64,000 bases of DNA from PMG-095 sp037200885 (GTDB lineage Bacteria; Myxococcota_A; Polyangia; Polyangiales; Polyangiaceae). The notes beneath the pieces are model-generated. The model did no database searches. It was not told the DNA's origin and worked only from the letters and a program-made list of their open reading frames with translations. The position numbers and the translations under genes were made by a program. Positions within the stretch are counted from its first letter, which is position 1. Each line of letters begins with the position of its first letter. Shown here piece by piece: positions 48,413-57,848 of this stretch. The stretch is taken from contig JBBCIN010000002.1 of NCBI GenBank assembly GCA_037200885.1, positions 620,001 to 684,000 of the forward strand, read 5' to 3'.

Positions 48413-50270
48413 CGGCAAGTCCCAGTGCTGCGGGCAACGGCTGATCGAGCCCGGATTCGCGAGTAGTCGCCAAGATCTGGCGATATTTAGCGCTCCTTTC
48501 GAGTAGCTCGACATGGCTGCCCGCGTCCGCGATGCGGCCGCCGTCCAGCAGCAACACGCGGTCAGCAAGCCGCAAAGAAGCCGCGCGATGCGCAATCAGG
48601 ATGGTGGTTCTGCCGCGCAACACGAGTTCGAGCGCGCTCCGGATCTCGTCCTCCTTGGCAGCGTCGACCGCGCTGGTCGCAGCGTCGAGCACGAGCACCC
48701 GGGGATTGGTCAAGAGCGCTCGGGCGAGCGCGATGCGCTGGCGCTGGCCGCCGGAGAGGCTCAAACCCCGCTCACCTACCAGGGTGAGGTAGCCCGTGGA
48801 CTGCTCGACGATGAAATCGTGAGCGCCGGCGGCGCGGGCCGCGCGTTCGACGTCGTCGTCGCGAGCGTCGGGAGCACCAAACGCGATGTTGTCGCGGATC
48901 GAGCCGGAGAAAAGTAGCGCATCTTCGAAGACCATCCCGACGCTGGATCGCACGTCGCGCAGCGGGAGTTGGCGGACGTCGACGCCATCGAGCAGCACAC
49001 GCCCTCTACTCACGTCGTAGAAGCGCGCGATCAGCGCGGTCAGCGTGGTTTTTCCGGAGCCCGTTGCGCCAACGAGCGCCACGGTTTCGCCGGCCCGAAT
49101 TCGGAGATCGAGCCCGCACAGCAGGGCGCTCCCATCGCCATAGCCAAAGTCGACCGACTCGAACAGCACTTCCCCTCCGCCGGGCGGAGTGAGGACCTGC
49201 GCACGAACCGCGTAGCCGTCGATGCTCGCGCGCGCTGCGCACAGGGCCGGGCCCGCGTCGTTGATCGTCGCTTTCGTCGATAACAGGGACTGGATCAACT
49301 CGGCCGACACGGTCGCGCGTTGAAATTGCGCCACGGTGATGCCGGTGATACGTAGAGGCCCGACCAGCATCAAAAGGTAGTAATTGAACTGGACGAGCTG
49401 ACCCACCGTCATGCTGCCAGCCGCGACGCGCTGTCCGCCGAGCCACAGCACGGACACGAGCCCGAGCGCCGGCAAGAATTCGATCAGAGGCATGAATCTC
49501 GCGCGCGTTTCATTCATGCGCAGTGCAGCCCCATAGGCCTGCTCCGCCTGCGACCGGACTCGCTCGCGCTCGACGCGCTCGAGCCCGAGCCCCTTGATCG
49601 CACGGATGCCAGAAATGGCTTCTTGAATCATGCTGGCGAGCCTACCCACGGCGTGCTGCAGGGCTTGCGCACGCGGAGCGAGCTGAGTCGTGAAGTTGCG
49701 AGCGACCAGAAAGATGAGCAGCGCCGGCGTCAACGCTGCGAACGCCAGCCAGGCGTCGATGCGCACGAGCAGACTGGCCGAACCAAGCAGCATGATGGCG
49801 TTCGAAACCGTCATCGGCACGCTGGCGAAGGGTTGTTGGATTTGCTGCAGATCGGAGGCACAGCGCGATACCAGCTGCCCCCCTGGGCTGCGCGCATGAA
49901 AAGCCAAGTCTAGTCGCAGCACGTGCACGAACAGACGAGCGCGTAGGTCAGTTTCGACGCGCGCTGCCAAAGAGATCGCGAAGTAGCGGCGAAACCCCGC
50001 CAAGGCGGCCTGGAGCAACCCGACAAACAAGAGACCGCCGACGGCGACGGCCAATTGCCGACCATCACGGCCACGAATGCCGAGGTCGATGCCTCGGCGG
50101 ACGAGCGTCGGGGCCGTCAGTTTGGCCAGGCTCCAGGCCACGCCCGCCGAAATCCCGAACAGTGCCGGGCGGTACTGGGCGCGTAGAGCACTCAGCAACA
50201 GGGCCGCGCCCGAGCCCTGGGCGCCCGGAGCCGGCAGATCGAGGCCCAAACTGGCGGACGAGGATGTCAT
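48405..50270 (-). CDS. ABC exporter half-transporter (degenerate catalytic residue)
   Basis: A 621-residue membrane-ATPase fusion. Walker A GATGSGKT is at 401-408 and the signature LSGGQRQRIALAR near 505-517. The Q-loop position is Glu (E449 in MVFEDALLF). The residue after Walker B Asp is Ala (VLVLDAATSAVD, D529-A530), so the usual catalytic Glu is missing. That is the pattern of the non-catalytic half in heterodimeric exporters. The H-loop histidine is present (LIAHRAAS). Start ATG 50270. The adjacent gene at 46649 supplies the consensus half. Confidence 0.92.
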   Translation of the reverse strand: MTSSSASLGLDLPAPGAQGSGAALLLSALRAQYRPALFGISAGVAWSLAKLTAPTLVRRGIDLGIRGRDGRQLAVAVGGLLFVGLLQAALAGFRRYFAISLAARVETDLRARLFVHVLRLDLAFHARSPGGQLVSRCASDLQQIQQPFASVPMTVSNAIMLLGSASLLVRIDAWLAFAALTPALLIFLVARNFTTQLAPRAQALQHAVGRLASMIQEAISGIRAIKGLGLERVERERVRSQAEQAYGAALRMNETRARFMPLIEFLPALGLVSVLWLGGQRVAAGSMTVGQLVQFNYYLLMLVGPLRITGITVAQFQRATVSAELIQSLLSTKATINDAGPALCAARASIDGYAVRAQVLTPPGGGEVLFESVDFGYGDGSALLCGLDLRIRAGETVALVGATGSGKTTLTALIARFYDVSRGRVLLDGVDVRQLPLRDVRSSVGMVFEDALLFSGSIRDNIAFGAPDARDDDVERAARAAGAHDFIVEQSTGYLTLVGERGLSLSGGQRQRIALARALLTNPRVLVLDAATSAVDAAKEDEIRSALELVLRGRTTILIAHRAASLRLADRVLLLDGGRIADAGSHVELLERSAKYRQILATTRESGLDQPLPAALGLADV

Positions 50271-50286
50271 GCAAGACCGCCGCTAC

Positions 50287-50302
50287 GTCTACTATGCAGG
50301 AC
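50287..50302. promoter_or_regulatory. GTCT-N8-GGAC element before the exporter pair
   Basis: On the minus strand it reads GTCCTGCATAGTAGAC (7 of 8 positions), with -10-like CATAGT, 16 bases before the ATG at 50270. It lies in the 81-base gap after the HisC-like gene, so the exporters may have their own start besides the upstream operon. Confidence 0.55.
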
Positions 50303-50351
50303 ATTGGTTGGCCAGCGACTTGAACGCGAATTGCGCTCTGAGTGCGCTCGA

Positions 50352-51494
50352 CTAAGCAAGAGCCCGGCGCAGCGCGGCGTGCACGCGTTGGTTCTCCGCC
50401 GGTAGACCGATCGAGATGCGCGTCCAATTCAAGAGTGGCGGGAAGGCGCGACCGATGTCGATCCCTTCAGCAGCGAGTGCGGCCGCGAGTTCCGGCTGTG
50501 AGCGGGCGCACTCGAAGAAGACGAAGCTCGCCTGAGCGGCGCTGTAGCGTAGCTTCAGGTCCGACAGGACGCCGTGATAGCGGGTACGTTCGACCCTGAC
50601 TTGCGCCCTTACCCGAGCGAGGTATGCCGGATCGTGCAGGCTGGCGGCGGCCGCCCGCACCGCCAATCGGTTCAACGAGCGAGCACTGCCGAGACCGCGA
50701 AGACGAAGCGTGTCGGCCAGCTTTCGCGGCGCAATCGCGTAACCCAACGGGAGTGCCGCGAGGCCATGCAGCTTGGAGAAGGTCCTGAAGACGATCACGT
50801 TTTCGCCTGCCCGCACCCGCTCGACCAGGCTGCGCGCCTGCCAGTCATCGAGGTAGTCCAGGTAGGCCTCGTCGACCACGACCAGTGTTTTTTTGGCAAA
50901 TTCGCGCACCGCCGCCTTGAGCTCGGAAGCATCGCTCACGGTGCCCGATGGATTGTGCGGGTTGACCAGAAATACGGCTCGCGTCCTGCGATTCAACTTG
51001 GCAGCAAACGCAGGCAAGTCGTTCTCTTGGCGGCCGTTCAGGGCGACCGGCAATGCGATGCCGCCCACGGGGCGCGCCGCGTCAATCAACGCCGTGTAGC
51101 CAGGCTCACTATACAAGAACTCGCCGCCGCTCCCACCCTCTAGACCCAGCTGCAGTCCGAGCGGTTCGAGCACTTCGCCGAGCAGCACCTGCTCTTCCGC
51201 GACGCCCTCGAGCTCCGCGATTTGACGGGCCAAGGCTCCTGCTTCAGCGCCCGTGTACCGCTCGAGTCCGTGAAGCTCGACTCTCAACGACTGAAGCACA
51301 CGCGGCGACGGACCGTATGCGCTCTCGTTCAGTGAGACGTTGATCCGAGGCGACGCCGCCAACGCGACCTGGTCCGGTTGCGGATTGGGTCCGGCGTGAC
51401 CTCTGGCGGACGTCAGTAGCACCGTCGCTCCCGCGCGAGCGGATGCGACTAGCCACGCTCGCCTCCCGAGCCGTGCGGGCTCAGCGCGCCCCAT
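50352..51494 (-). CDS. HisC-like PLP aminotransferase with an apparent export signal
   Basis: A 380-residue fold-type I aminotransferase of the histidinol-phosphate aminotransferase family. PLP lysine K241 in RTFSKLHGLAALPLGYAI; N182 in NPHNPSGT and D208 in VVDEAY are the other cofactor contacts. The N terminus LGRRAWLVASARAGATVLLTSARGHAG has paired arginines, a hydrophobic stretch and A-x-A-like cleavage site, which looks like a Tat signal. Tat would allow export with PLP bound. ATG 51494 is used; the TTG at 51518 is an alternative. 20 bases after the nitroreductase stop. Confidence 0.85.
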   Translation of the reverse strand: MGRAEPARLGRRAWLVASARAGATVLLTSARGHAGPNPQPDQVALAASPRINVSLNESAYGPSPRVLQSLRVELHGLERYTGAEAGALARQIAELEGVAEEQVLLGEVLEPLGLQLGLEGGSGGEFLYSEPGYTALIDAARPVGGIALPVALNGRQENDLPAFAAKLNRRTRAVFLVNPHNPSGTVSDASELKAAVREFAKKTLVVVDEAYLDYLDDWQARSLVERVRAGENVIVFRTFSKLHGLAALPLGYAIAPRKLADTLRLRGLGSARSLNRLAVRAAAASLHDPAYLARVRAQVRVERTRYHGVLSDLKLRYSAAQASFVFFECARSQPELAAALAAEGIDIGRAFPPLLNWTRISIGLPAENQRVHAALRRALA

Positions 51495-51514
51495 GACCCG
51501 CGCCTCGACACGAA

Positions 51515-52129
51515 TCAAGGCGACGAATACCGGCCCTCGAAAGCGAACTCCGAGACGCGCTTGCGAGCGTTGGGCTCCTCCTTCTCATGCAAATCGTCCG
51601 GCAATTCATGGCGCTCACCAGGATAGCCGATGGCAATGCCGATCACGGACTCGAAATCCTCCGCGGGCACGCCCAGCGCCTCGTGGACCCGATCGTGACG
51701 AATGCCGCCCATAGCTCGCGTCGAAAGCCCGAGTTTGTGCGCTTGCAGCGCGAGCGATTGCCAGGCCGCGCCCGTGTCGAACGCGGCCGTCCTGAGCGGC
51801 GCGAGCGTTTCCGGGTGACGCTTGCGCGCGAACACGAACACCAAGAGCGGCGCGCGGTTGGCCCAGCGCTGATTGGTTGGCAAGAGTAGCTCACGGGCGC
51901 GCGCGAGCGATTCCGGACGGCTTTCGTATACGAACAGCCAGGGCTGTAGGTTGCTGGCGGAAGGTGCCCAGCGCGCGGCCTCGAACAGCGACTGGATCTG
52001 CCCCAGAGTGAGAGGTCGCTCGGAGATCGCGCGACGCGACCAACGTTCGACGAATTGCGCGTCGACCTCGGCGTCCGGTGTGCGGACGGGCACGGCAGGG
52101 AACAAGGTGGCAACAGCAGCGGCGGTCAT
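51515..52129 (-). CDS. Nitroreductase-family FMN oxidoreductase
   Basis: A 204-residue flavoprotein of the nitroreductase family. Marks: WSRRAISERPLTLGQIQSLFEAARWAPSASNLQPW in pieces (the R-S/A-x-R and A-P-S-A-x-N-x-Q-P-W flavin contacts), FDTGAAWQSLALQAHKLGLSTRAMGG and VIGIAIGYPG. It could reduce a substrate, or supply reduced flavin to the region's monooxygenases, but nothing in the sequence decides this. Start ATG 52129, 21 bases after the DppDF stop. Confidence 0.9.
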   Translation of the reverse strand: MTAAAVATLFPAVPVRTPDAEVDAQFVERWSRRAISERPLTLGQIQSLFEAARWAPSASNLQPWLFVYESRPESLARARELLLPTNQRWANRAPLLVFVFARKRHPETLAPLRTAAFDTGAAWQSLALQAHKLGLSTRAMGGIRHDRVHEALGVPAEDFESVIGIAIGYPGERHELPDDLHEKEEPNARKRVSEFAFEGRYSSP

Positions 52130-52150
52130 GGTCGGACTCCTTCTTGGTGA

Positions 52151-54217
52151 TCAGCGCGGAAAGTGGCAGGCGACGGAGCGGCCCGGCTCGAGCTCTCGCA
52201 GCGCGGGCACCTCGCTCCGGCAACGCTCGCTGGCGGCTGGGCAGCGAGGGTGAAAGTGGCAGCCCGACGGCGGCGCGGTCGGCGATGGGAGCTCGCCGAG
52301 CGGTGCGACGAATTCGCGCCGCCGAGTCGGATCGGGGATCGGACTGGAGGCCAACAAGGCGTGACTGTAGTGATGCGCGGGTCTCAGAAACAGCTCCTCG
52401 GCGGGCGCCACTTCGACCAATCGACCGAGGTACATTACGCCCACGCGATCGGACACGTGACGCACCAAATGCAGGCCGTGGCCAATGAACAGGCAGGTCA
52501 GGCCCAGGCGCTCTCGCAAGTCGAGAAACAGGTTGATGATCTGCGCTTGTACCGAGAGATCGAGGGCGGAAACGGCCTCATCGGCTAGGATGAATTTCGG
52601 GCGCAGCGCGATCGCGCGTGCAATGCCGATGCGTTGCCGCTGCCCACCCGAGAATTCGTGGGCGTAGCGCGTGCGGTAAGAAGGCTGCAAACCGACCAAG
52701 GTCAAAAGCTCGTCGACTTGGTTCCGGAGCGTCACTCGGTCAGGCTTTTCGAAAGACACGAGCGGCTCCGCGATGACATCGCCGACGGTCCAACGCGGAT
52801 CGATCGAGCCATACGGATCCTGGAAGATCATCTGCATGTCGCGGCGTATACGCTTCTTGTCGGCCCGGCTGCGCCCGAACAAACTGCGCCCCTGAAAGCG
52901 AATTTCACCGCTGCTGGGCGTGTCCAACTGCAATAGCAGCCGCCCCAAAGTCGATTTGCCGCAACCCGACTCACCCACCAGGCCAAGAGTTTCGCCCGGC
53001 TGAACGGCGAGCGAAAAGTCGTCCACCGCGCGCACGCGACGGCCGCCGGCAAACAGCCCGCGGCGCGTGTCGAAGGTCTTCGTCACATGAAGCACTTCCA
53101 CCAGTGGATCGCTCGAATCCGGCGCGCTCGCTGCCGCGCCTTCTGCCGCGCCCGCGCTGGGTACAATCGGCAACCGGACGCGTTCGATCGGGTCTGGCTC
53201 GAACGCGTGCCAGCACGAGACGTCACGTTGGCTGCTGCCGACTCGCTGAAGCAGTGGAGCCTGTTTACGGCATTGCTCGCTCGCAAGCGAGCAGCGCGGA
53301 TGGAAGCGGCAACCATCCGGCATTTCGTCCAAACGAGGCATCGACCCCGGGATGGCGGCGAGCCGCGTGCCCCGCCTCTCACCCGTGGGAAGCACTGAAG
53401 ACCGCAGCAAACCCCGGGTGTATGGATGCAACGGCCGGGCAAACAATTCGTTGACCGATGCTTGCTCGGCGATGCGGCCCGCATACATCACGACGACGCG
53501 ATCGGCCATCTCTGCCGCAACACCGAGATCGTGGGTGATGAGCAGGATGGCCATGCCTTCCTCGCGTTGCAACTCTTTGAGCAGTGCCAGAATCTGCGCT
53601 TGAATCGTGACATCCAGGGCCGTGGTGGGCTCATCTGCAATCAACAGATCTGGCTTGCACGCTAGCGCCATGGCGATCATGGCGCGTTGTCGCATGCCGC
53701 CCGAGAGCTCCTCGGGGATCTGCTTCATGCGCAAGTCCGCATCTGGAATGTGCACACGTTCGAGTAGGCGCACGGCCCGCTGCCAGGCTTCGGCGCGGCT
53801 GACGCGCTCGTGACGCAGAATCGTCTCGACGATCTGCTCGCCAATGCTGAACACGGGATCGAAAGCCGTCATCGGCTCTTGAAAGATCATCGCAATGCGC
53901 TGAGCGCGCAGCTGATCCAGCTCTCGCCTTCCCATCTCGACGAGACCCTGACCGTCGAACAGGATTTCCCCCGCCGCGATTCGGCCGTGGCGGTGCACCT
54001 CGAGTCGCAATAGGGACAAAGCCGTCACGGTCTTGCCGCAACCTGACTCGCCGACCAAGCACACCGTCTCGCCGCGTGCGACATCGAAGCTCGCATCGTC
54101 GACTGCGCCCATCGGGGTCTTCAGACCTCCGAAGTTGATGGCCAGCCCGCTGACTCGCAGAAGCGGAGCTACTGGCACCTTGCGCGCCGACGTCAGATCT
54201 ACCGTGGCCAAATTCAT
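52151..54217 (-). CDS. Double ATPase of a peptide-type ABC importer (DppD-DppF fusion)
   Basis: A 688-residue protein with two complete ATPase domains. First: Walker A GESGCGKT (56-63), signature LSGGMRQRAMIAMAL (about 171-185), Walker B LLIADEPTTALD and a cysteine-containing C-terminal tail GCRFHPRC. Second: Walker A GESGCGKS (415-422), signature FSGGQRQRIGIARAI, Walker B FILADEAVSALD and a second tail GCHFHPRCPAASERC. Linker near 345-372 is Ala/Pro-rich. This layout is that of GsiA-type glutathione importers and of some dipeptide systems. Start ATG 54217, 15 bases after the permease stop. Confidence 0.92.
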   Translation of the reverse strand: MNLATVDLTSARKVPVAPLLRVSGLAINFGGLKTPMGAVDDASFDVARGETVCLVGESGCGKTVTALSLLRLEVHRHGRIAAGEILFDGQGLVEMGRRELDQLRAQRIAMIFQEPMTAFDPVFSIGEQIVETILRHERVSRAEAWQRAVRLLERVHIPDADLRMKQIPEELSGGMRQRAMIAMALACKPDLLIADEPTTALDVTIQAQILALLKELQREEGMAILLITHDLGVAAEMADRVVVMYAGRIAEQASVNELFARPLHPYTRGLLRSSVLPTGERRGTRLAAIPGSMPRLDEMPDGCRFHPRCSLASEQCRKQAPLLQRVGSSQRDVSCWHAFEPDPIERVRLPIVPSAGAAEGAAASAPDSSDPLVEVLHVTKTFDTRRGLFAGGRRVRAVDDFSLAVQPGETLGLVGESGCGKSTLGRLLLQLDTPSSGEIRFQGRSLFGRSRADKKRIRRDMQMIFQDPYGSIDPRWTVGDVIAEPLVSFEKPDRVTLRNQVDELLTLVGLQPSYRTRYAHEFSGGQRQRIGIARAIALRPKFILADEAVSALDLSVQAQIINLFLDLRERLGLTCLFIGHGLHLVRHVSDRVGVMYLGRLVEVAPAEELFLRPAHHYSHALLASSPIPDPTRRREFVAPLGELPSPTAPPSGCHFHPRCPAASERCRSEVPALRELEPGRSVACHFPR

Positions 54218-54232
54218 GGTCGACTCCAGGAC

Positions 54233-55216
54233 TCAGCGCGGCGCGCTGCGGGGATCGAGGCGCCGGCGTAGGCCATCCCCCAGCAGATTTACGGACACGA
54301 CCAGGGACGTGATGGCAAGCCCCGGGAAGGTCACGGTCCACCAGGCAACCGTCAGGTACCCGCGCCCTTGCGTGAGTAGGTAGCCCCAGTCCGGCCGCTC
54401 ATCGTTGACCCCGAGTCCGAGAAAGCTGAGGCTAGCCCCGATCAAGATGGCGGTGCCGATCCCCAACGTCGCCAGCACCATAATCTGAGCGGAGCAGTGG
54501 GGAAGGATGTGCCGGCGCAAAATGGCAAAGTGAGACGCGCCCGCGGCCCGCGACGCCTCGATGAACGGACGGCCGCGCACCGCGAGCGCCTGGCCGCGCA
54601 GAACGCGCGCGTACCTCGGAATGGTCGTGATGCTGATGGCAAAGATGGTGTTGACCAAGCTCGGACCGAGCACGGTGGAAAGCGCTATCGCGAGCAGTAT
54701 GTTCGGGATCGCCATCCACATGTCGATGAAGCGCATCAGCGCGGTGTCCAGCCAGCCTCCGGCGTAGCCAGCCAAAAGTCCGATCGATACTCCGACGCTG
54801 CAGCTGATCAAAACGGCAAAGACGCCGATCAAGACCGATTGGCGCGCGCCATAAACCACCAACGAAAATACGTCGCGCCCGAACTGATCGGTGCCGAACC
54901 AATGCGCTCGAGCCGGCTCCGAAAGGATGGCGTCAGTTTGCATGTCGGTCGGCAAGTACGGGGCGATCAGCGCTGGAAACGCAGCGCACACAGCCACGAA
55001 CAAGAGCAAACTCAGGGCGACCGGCAACAGCAGGTCCGAAAGACGCAATTGACTCAAGCGGCTCGGTTTCAGCCGCTCGGTCGTGCGGCTGCGCGCTGCG
55101 CGCGGGACGCCGCTGAGCGTCGGTGAGCTCGACGGTTCCAGCACCGCAGCCTCGAATATCATCTCTGGAACAGCGCGCGGTGACGCGCTCACGAGCCGGT
55201 CGACAGCAGACTTCAT
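54233..55216 (-). CDS. Peptide-type ABC transporter permease (DppC-like)
   Basis: A 327-residue permease. It has an unusual polar N-terminal extension of about 65 residues before the first helix (LLLPVALSLLLFVAVCAAFPAL). Then HWFGTDQFGRDVFSLVVYGARQSVLIGVFAVL in part, the EAA-type loop FIEASRAAGASHFAILRRHILPHC and LGLGVNDERPDWG. Start ATG 55216 overlaps the previous gene's stop by 4 bases. A shorter start inside the extension is possible. Confidence 0.9.
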   Translation of the reverse strand: MKSAVDRLVSASPRAVPEMIFEAAVLEPSSSPTLSGVPRAARSRTTERLKPSRLSQLRLSDLLLPVALSLLLFVAVCAAFPALIAPYLPTDMQTDAILSEPARAHWFGTDQFGRDVFSLVVYGARQSVLIGVFAVLISCSVGVSIGLLAGYAGGWLDTALMRFIDMWMAIPNILLAIALSTVLGPSLVNTIFAISITTIPRYARVLRGQALAVRGRPFIEASRAAGASHFAILRRHILPHCSAQIMVLATLGIGTAILIGASLSFLGLGVNDERPDWGYLLTQGRGYLTVAWWTVTFPGLAITSLVVSVNLLGDGLRRRLDPRSAPR

Positions 55217-56151
55217 CGCGTTCCTTTCGAGGTGACGAGGCGCGTGCGTGGATCGATCAAAGTATAGGAAAGGTCGACGAGTAAGTTGACCACGACGTAC
55301 GCCACCGACGAGATCAGAATCGCGCCCTGCACAACCGGGATGTCCTTCTGACCAATCGCCTCGACCGTGGTGCGGCCAATCCCCTGGCGCGCGAACAGAG
55401 TCTCGATGATGACCGCGTTCGACAACGATTCGCCCACGAGCACACCGAGCAGGGTGATGGTCGACGTGACCGCGTTCCGCAGCACGTGCACGTAGAAGAT
55501 ACGTCGCTCGCCGAGGCCCTTGGCCCGCAGCGTGGTCACGTACGGCTCATGCAGCCCGTCGAGCATGCCGTCCCGCACCATGCGTTGCAGCGGCACGCTG
55601 AGCCAGATGCCCAACGTCGCAACCGGCAACACCAAAGGCAATAGCCCCCCGTTGCCGATCACGGGCAGCCAACCGAGCCTGACCGAAAACAGCAAAATCA
55701 TCAACATTCCTAGCCAAAACGAGGGCATCGAATGGACGAACAGCGAAAGCGATTGGATCACCTGATCGAGCCAGCGACCGCGGTACAGCACCGACAGGAC
55801 ACCGAGCCCGACACCGAGCAAAATAGCTACCGAGCAGGCCGAGAACGTCAGCGTCAGCGTGGACGGTAGTTGAGCTGCGAGCCTGCGTACCACCGGCTCA
55901 CGTGTCACGAACGAAGTGCCGAGATCACCGTGGATCACCCCGTTCAGGTATGAACGATATTGGTCGCCCAAGGGACGATCCGTTCCGAGCTTTACGCGCA
56001 AGTGGTGGACCGTATCTGGACTGGCGTCTTCTCCCGCGATCAAGGTCGCCGCATCGCCGGGCAGCCAATTGAGCACCAGGAAGATCAACGTCACTGCGCC
56101 GAAGATGACGCCCAGCGAGACCAAAAACCGTTCCACGATACGACGAAGCAT
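55213..56151 (-). CDS. Peptide-type ABC transporter permease (DppB-like)
   Basis: A 312-residue permease: MLRRIVERFLVSLGVIFGAVTLIFLVLNWLPGDAA in part at the start, YRSYLNGVIHGDLGTSFVTREPVVRRL in part, and the loop DGLHEPYVTTLRAKGLGERRIFYVHVLRNA in part. ATG 56151 is preferred over the TTG at 56178. It lies 14 bases downstream of the binding-protein stop. Partner of the permease at 54233. Confidence 0.91.
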   Translation of the reverse strand: MLRRIVERFLVSLGVIFGAVTLIFLVLNWLPGDAATLIAGEDASPDTVHHLRVKLGTDRPLGDQYRSYLNGVIHGDLGTSFVTREPVVRRLAAQLPSTLTLTFSACSVAILLGVGLGVLSVLYRGRWLDQVIQSLSLFVHSMPSFWLGMLMILLFSVRLGWLPVIGNGGLLPLVLPVATLGIWLSVPLQRMVRDGMLDGLHEPYVTTLRAKGLGERRIFYVHVLRNAVTSTITLLGVLVGESLSNAVIIETLFARQGIGRTTVEAIGQKDIPVVQGAILISSVAYVVVNLLVDLSYTLIDPRTRLVTSKGTR

Positions 56152-56165
56152 GTTGAAATCGGCGC

Positions 56166-57800
56166 TTATTGCAGCCAAGTGTCGTTGAACACGGGAAACC
56201 CATGCACGTCGATCAGGAGCCCCTGGACGTTATTTGCGGCGGCTACCGTGTAGGTCAAGACGTAGGCCGGAATGGAGTAGGTCTGATCGATGATGAGCCG
56301 CTGCGCTTGACTGTAGAGCTTCACGCGCTCCTCCGGTTGTAGCGCCTCCGAGCCGGCAACCAGCAAGCGCCGGAGCTCTGGGTCCGTGCCCTTGAAGACC
56401 GCCAGAAGTGTCGGTTTGTCGGGCGCGTAAATGCGACGGAGCACGTCCGGGTCCGGAGCAAATAGGCTGCCGGCAACCAGATCGAAGTCGCCTGAGCCCG
56501 CCTTGTCCAAGTAGGAGCCCTGTGGTTCGTTGTCCACGTGCAAATCGAAGCCCGTATCGTGCAGCTGACGGCGGAAGATCGTGATCAGATCGAGCCGCTT
56601 TTCTCTATTTCCTTGCGTGTCCAAAAAGGAAATCGTCAAGCGCTTACCGTCCTTCTCACGAATGCCGTCCGCTCCGAGTTTCCAGCCCAGCTCCTCGAGC
56701 GTGCGGCTGGCCGCAGCGCGGTCGGGCCTCCATGAGCCCTCCAGGGACTTGTCGTAGCCGAGGATCGAAGGGGACAAAGGCGCCCAAGCGCGCACCGCCG
56801 TGCCGAGGTAGATGGTCTTGACTGCGGCGTCGACGTCCAACGAGAGCTTGAACGCCCGGCGCATTCGCGCATCGTTCCAGGGCGCGCGCAGAATGTTCAG
56901 ATACAAAGAATAGTTGTGGTTGAGCAGTTCGCGCTCGACCACACGGAATTTCTGCGATGCCCGCAGTTGCACCAGGTTCTGCGGGGGAATGAGATCGACC
57001 GCGCCCGCCTGACCGTTCTCGAGCACGGCGACCCGGGTGGCTTCTTCGGGCACGTTCTTGAACGTCAAGCGCTCGAGCCAGGCGGGGCCGTCGTGAACCG
57101 ACCCGGCCGGCCCCCAGTGGTAGTCCGGGTTTCGCTCGAGCGCGATCTCGGTCCCTGGCGTCATCGACTTGAACTTGAACGGGCCCGTACCGACCGGATT
57201 GAGCGGAAACGCTTCGCCGAATTTCTCGGCGGCCGCGGGCGAGACGATGCCCAAACTCGGCTTGGAGAGGTTGGCGAGAAATGCGGCATACGGCCGCGAA
57301 AACTGCACTTGCACGGTGAAGTCATCGATTACCTTCGCCGACTCGTAGGTTCCGATGTCCGACAACGCATAGAATGCGTTCTTGGGCGTCTTGATGCGGT
57401 CGAGGTTGTATTTGACCGCCGCCGCATCGAAGCGAGTTCCGTCGTGGAACTTGACGTCATCGCGCAGATGGAACGTATAACTGAGTCCGTCGCCCGAGAT
57501 CTCCCAGCTCTTGGCCAGCCAGGGGCCGAACTGATGGCCCGGCAGCAGGACCACCAGGCTGTCGAAGATCGAGCGGATGATGCGCGCATGCGGCGCAAAG
57601 GCAGACTTGTGCGGATCGAGCGCGAACTGCGTGTTCGAAGCGCCATCGAACCCAAATACCAGCTCACCTCCGACGTGCGGCTGACTCTTGAGCGGGCTCG
57701 ACGACTCGCGCGCGCTCGCCTCACCGCTGTGCTTACCGCAAGCAGAGAGCCCCACCGACAGGGCGCAGGCGAACAGAAACAGGCGCAGCTCGAATCGCAT
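56166..57800 (-). CDS. Peptide-type ABC substrate-binding lipoprotein (SBP family 5)
   Basis: A 544-residue binding protein. The signal peptide ends LSVGLSAC with lipid-acceptor C21. SWEISGDGLSYTFHLRDDVKFHDGTRFDAAAVKYNLDRI in part and HNYSLYLNILRAPWNDARMRRAFKLSLD in part are typical of family 5. Ligand unknown; the GsiA-like double ATPase downstream makes glutathione or other small peptides a reasonable guess. First gene of a minus-strand series (binding protein, two permeases, double ATPase, nitroreductase, HisC-like). The palindromic GTCT-N8-AGAC element lies 33 bases upstream. Confidence 0.93.
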   Translation of the reverse strand: MRFELRLFLFACALSVGLSACGKHSGEASARESSSPLKSQPHVGGELVFGFDGASNTQFALDPHKSAFAPHARIIRSIFDSLVVLLPGHQFGPWLAKSWEISGDGLSYTFHLRDDVKFHDGTRFDAAAVKYNLDRIKTPKNAFYALSDIGTYESAKVIDDFTVQVQFSRPYAAFLANLSKPSLGIVSPAAAEKFGEAFPLNPVGTGPFKFKSMTPGTEIALERNPDYHWGPAGSVHDGPAWLERLTFKNVPEEATRVAVLENGQAGAVDLIPPQNLVQLRASQKFRVVERELLNHNYSLYLNILRAPWNDARMRRAFKLSLDVDAAVKTIYLGTAVRAWAPLSPSILGYDKSLEGSWRPDRAAASRTLEELGWKLGADGIREKDGKRLTISFLDTQGNREKRLDLITIFRRQLHDTGFDLHVDNEPQGSYLDKAGSGDFDLVAGSLFAPDPDVLRRIYAPDKPTLLAVFKGTDPELRRLLVAGSEALQPEERVKLYSQAQRLIIDQTYSIPAYVLTYTVAAANNVQGLLIDVHGFPVFNDTWLQ

Positions 57801-57832
57801 CTGGGAGGGTTTTACCTGCGACCCACCCGCTA

Positions 57833-57848
57833 GTCTATTAAAATAGAC
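57833..57848. promoter_or_regulatory. Palindromic GTCT-N8-AGAC element before the peptide importer operon
   Basis: GTCTATTAAAATAGAC has perfect 7-base arms GTCTATT/AATAGAC and an AA centre. Both strands read a -10-like TTAATA or TAAAATA followed by AGAC, so it could drive both directions. It starts 33 bases before the importer ATG. Confidence 0.7.
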
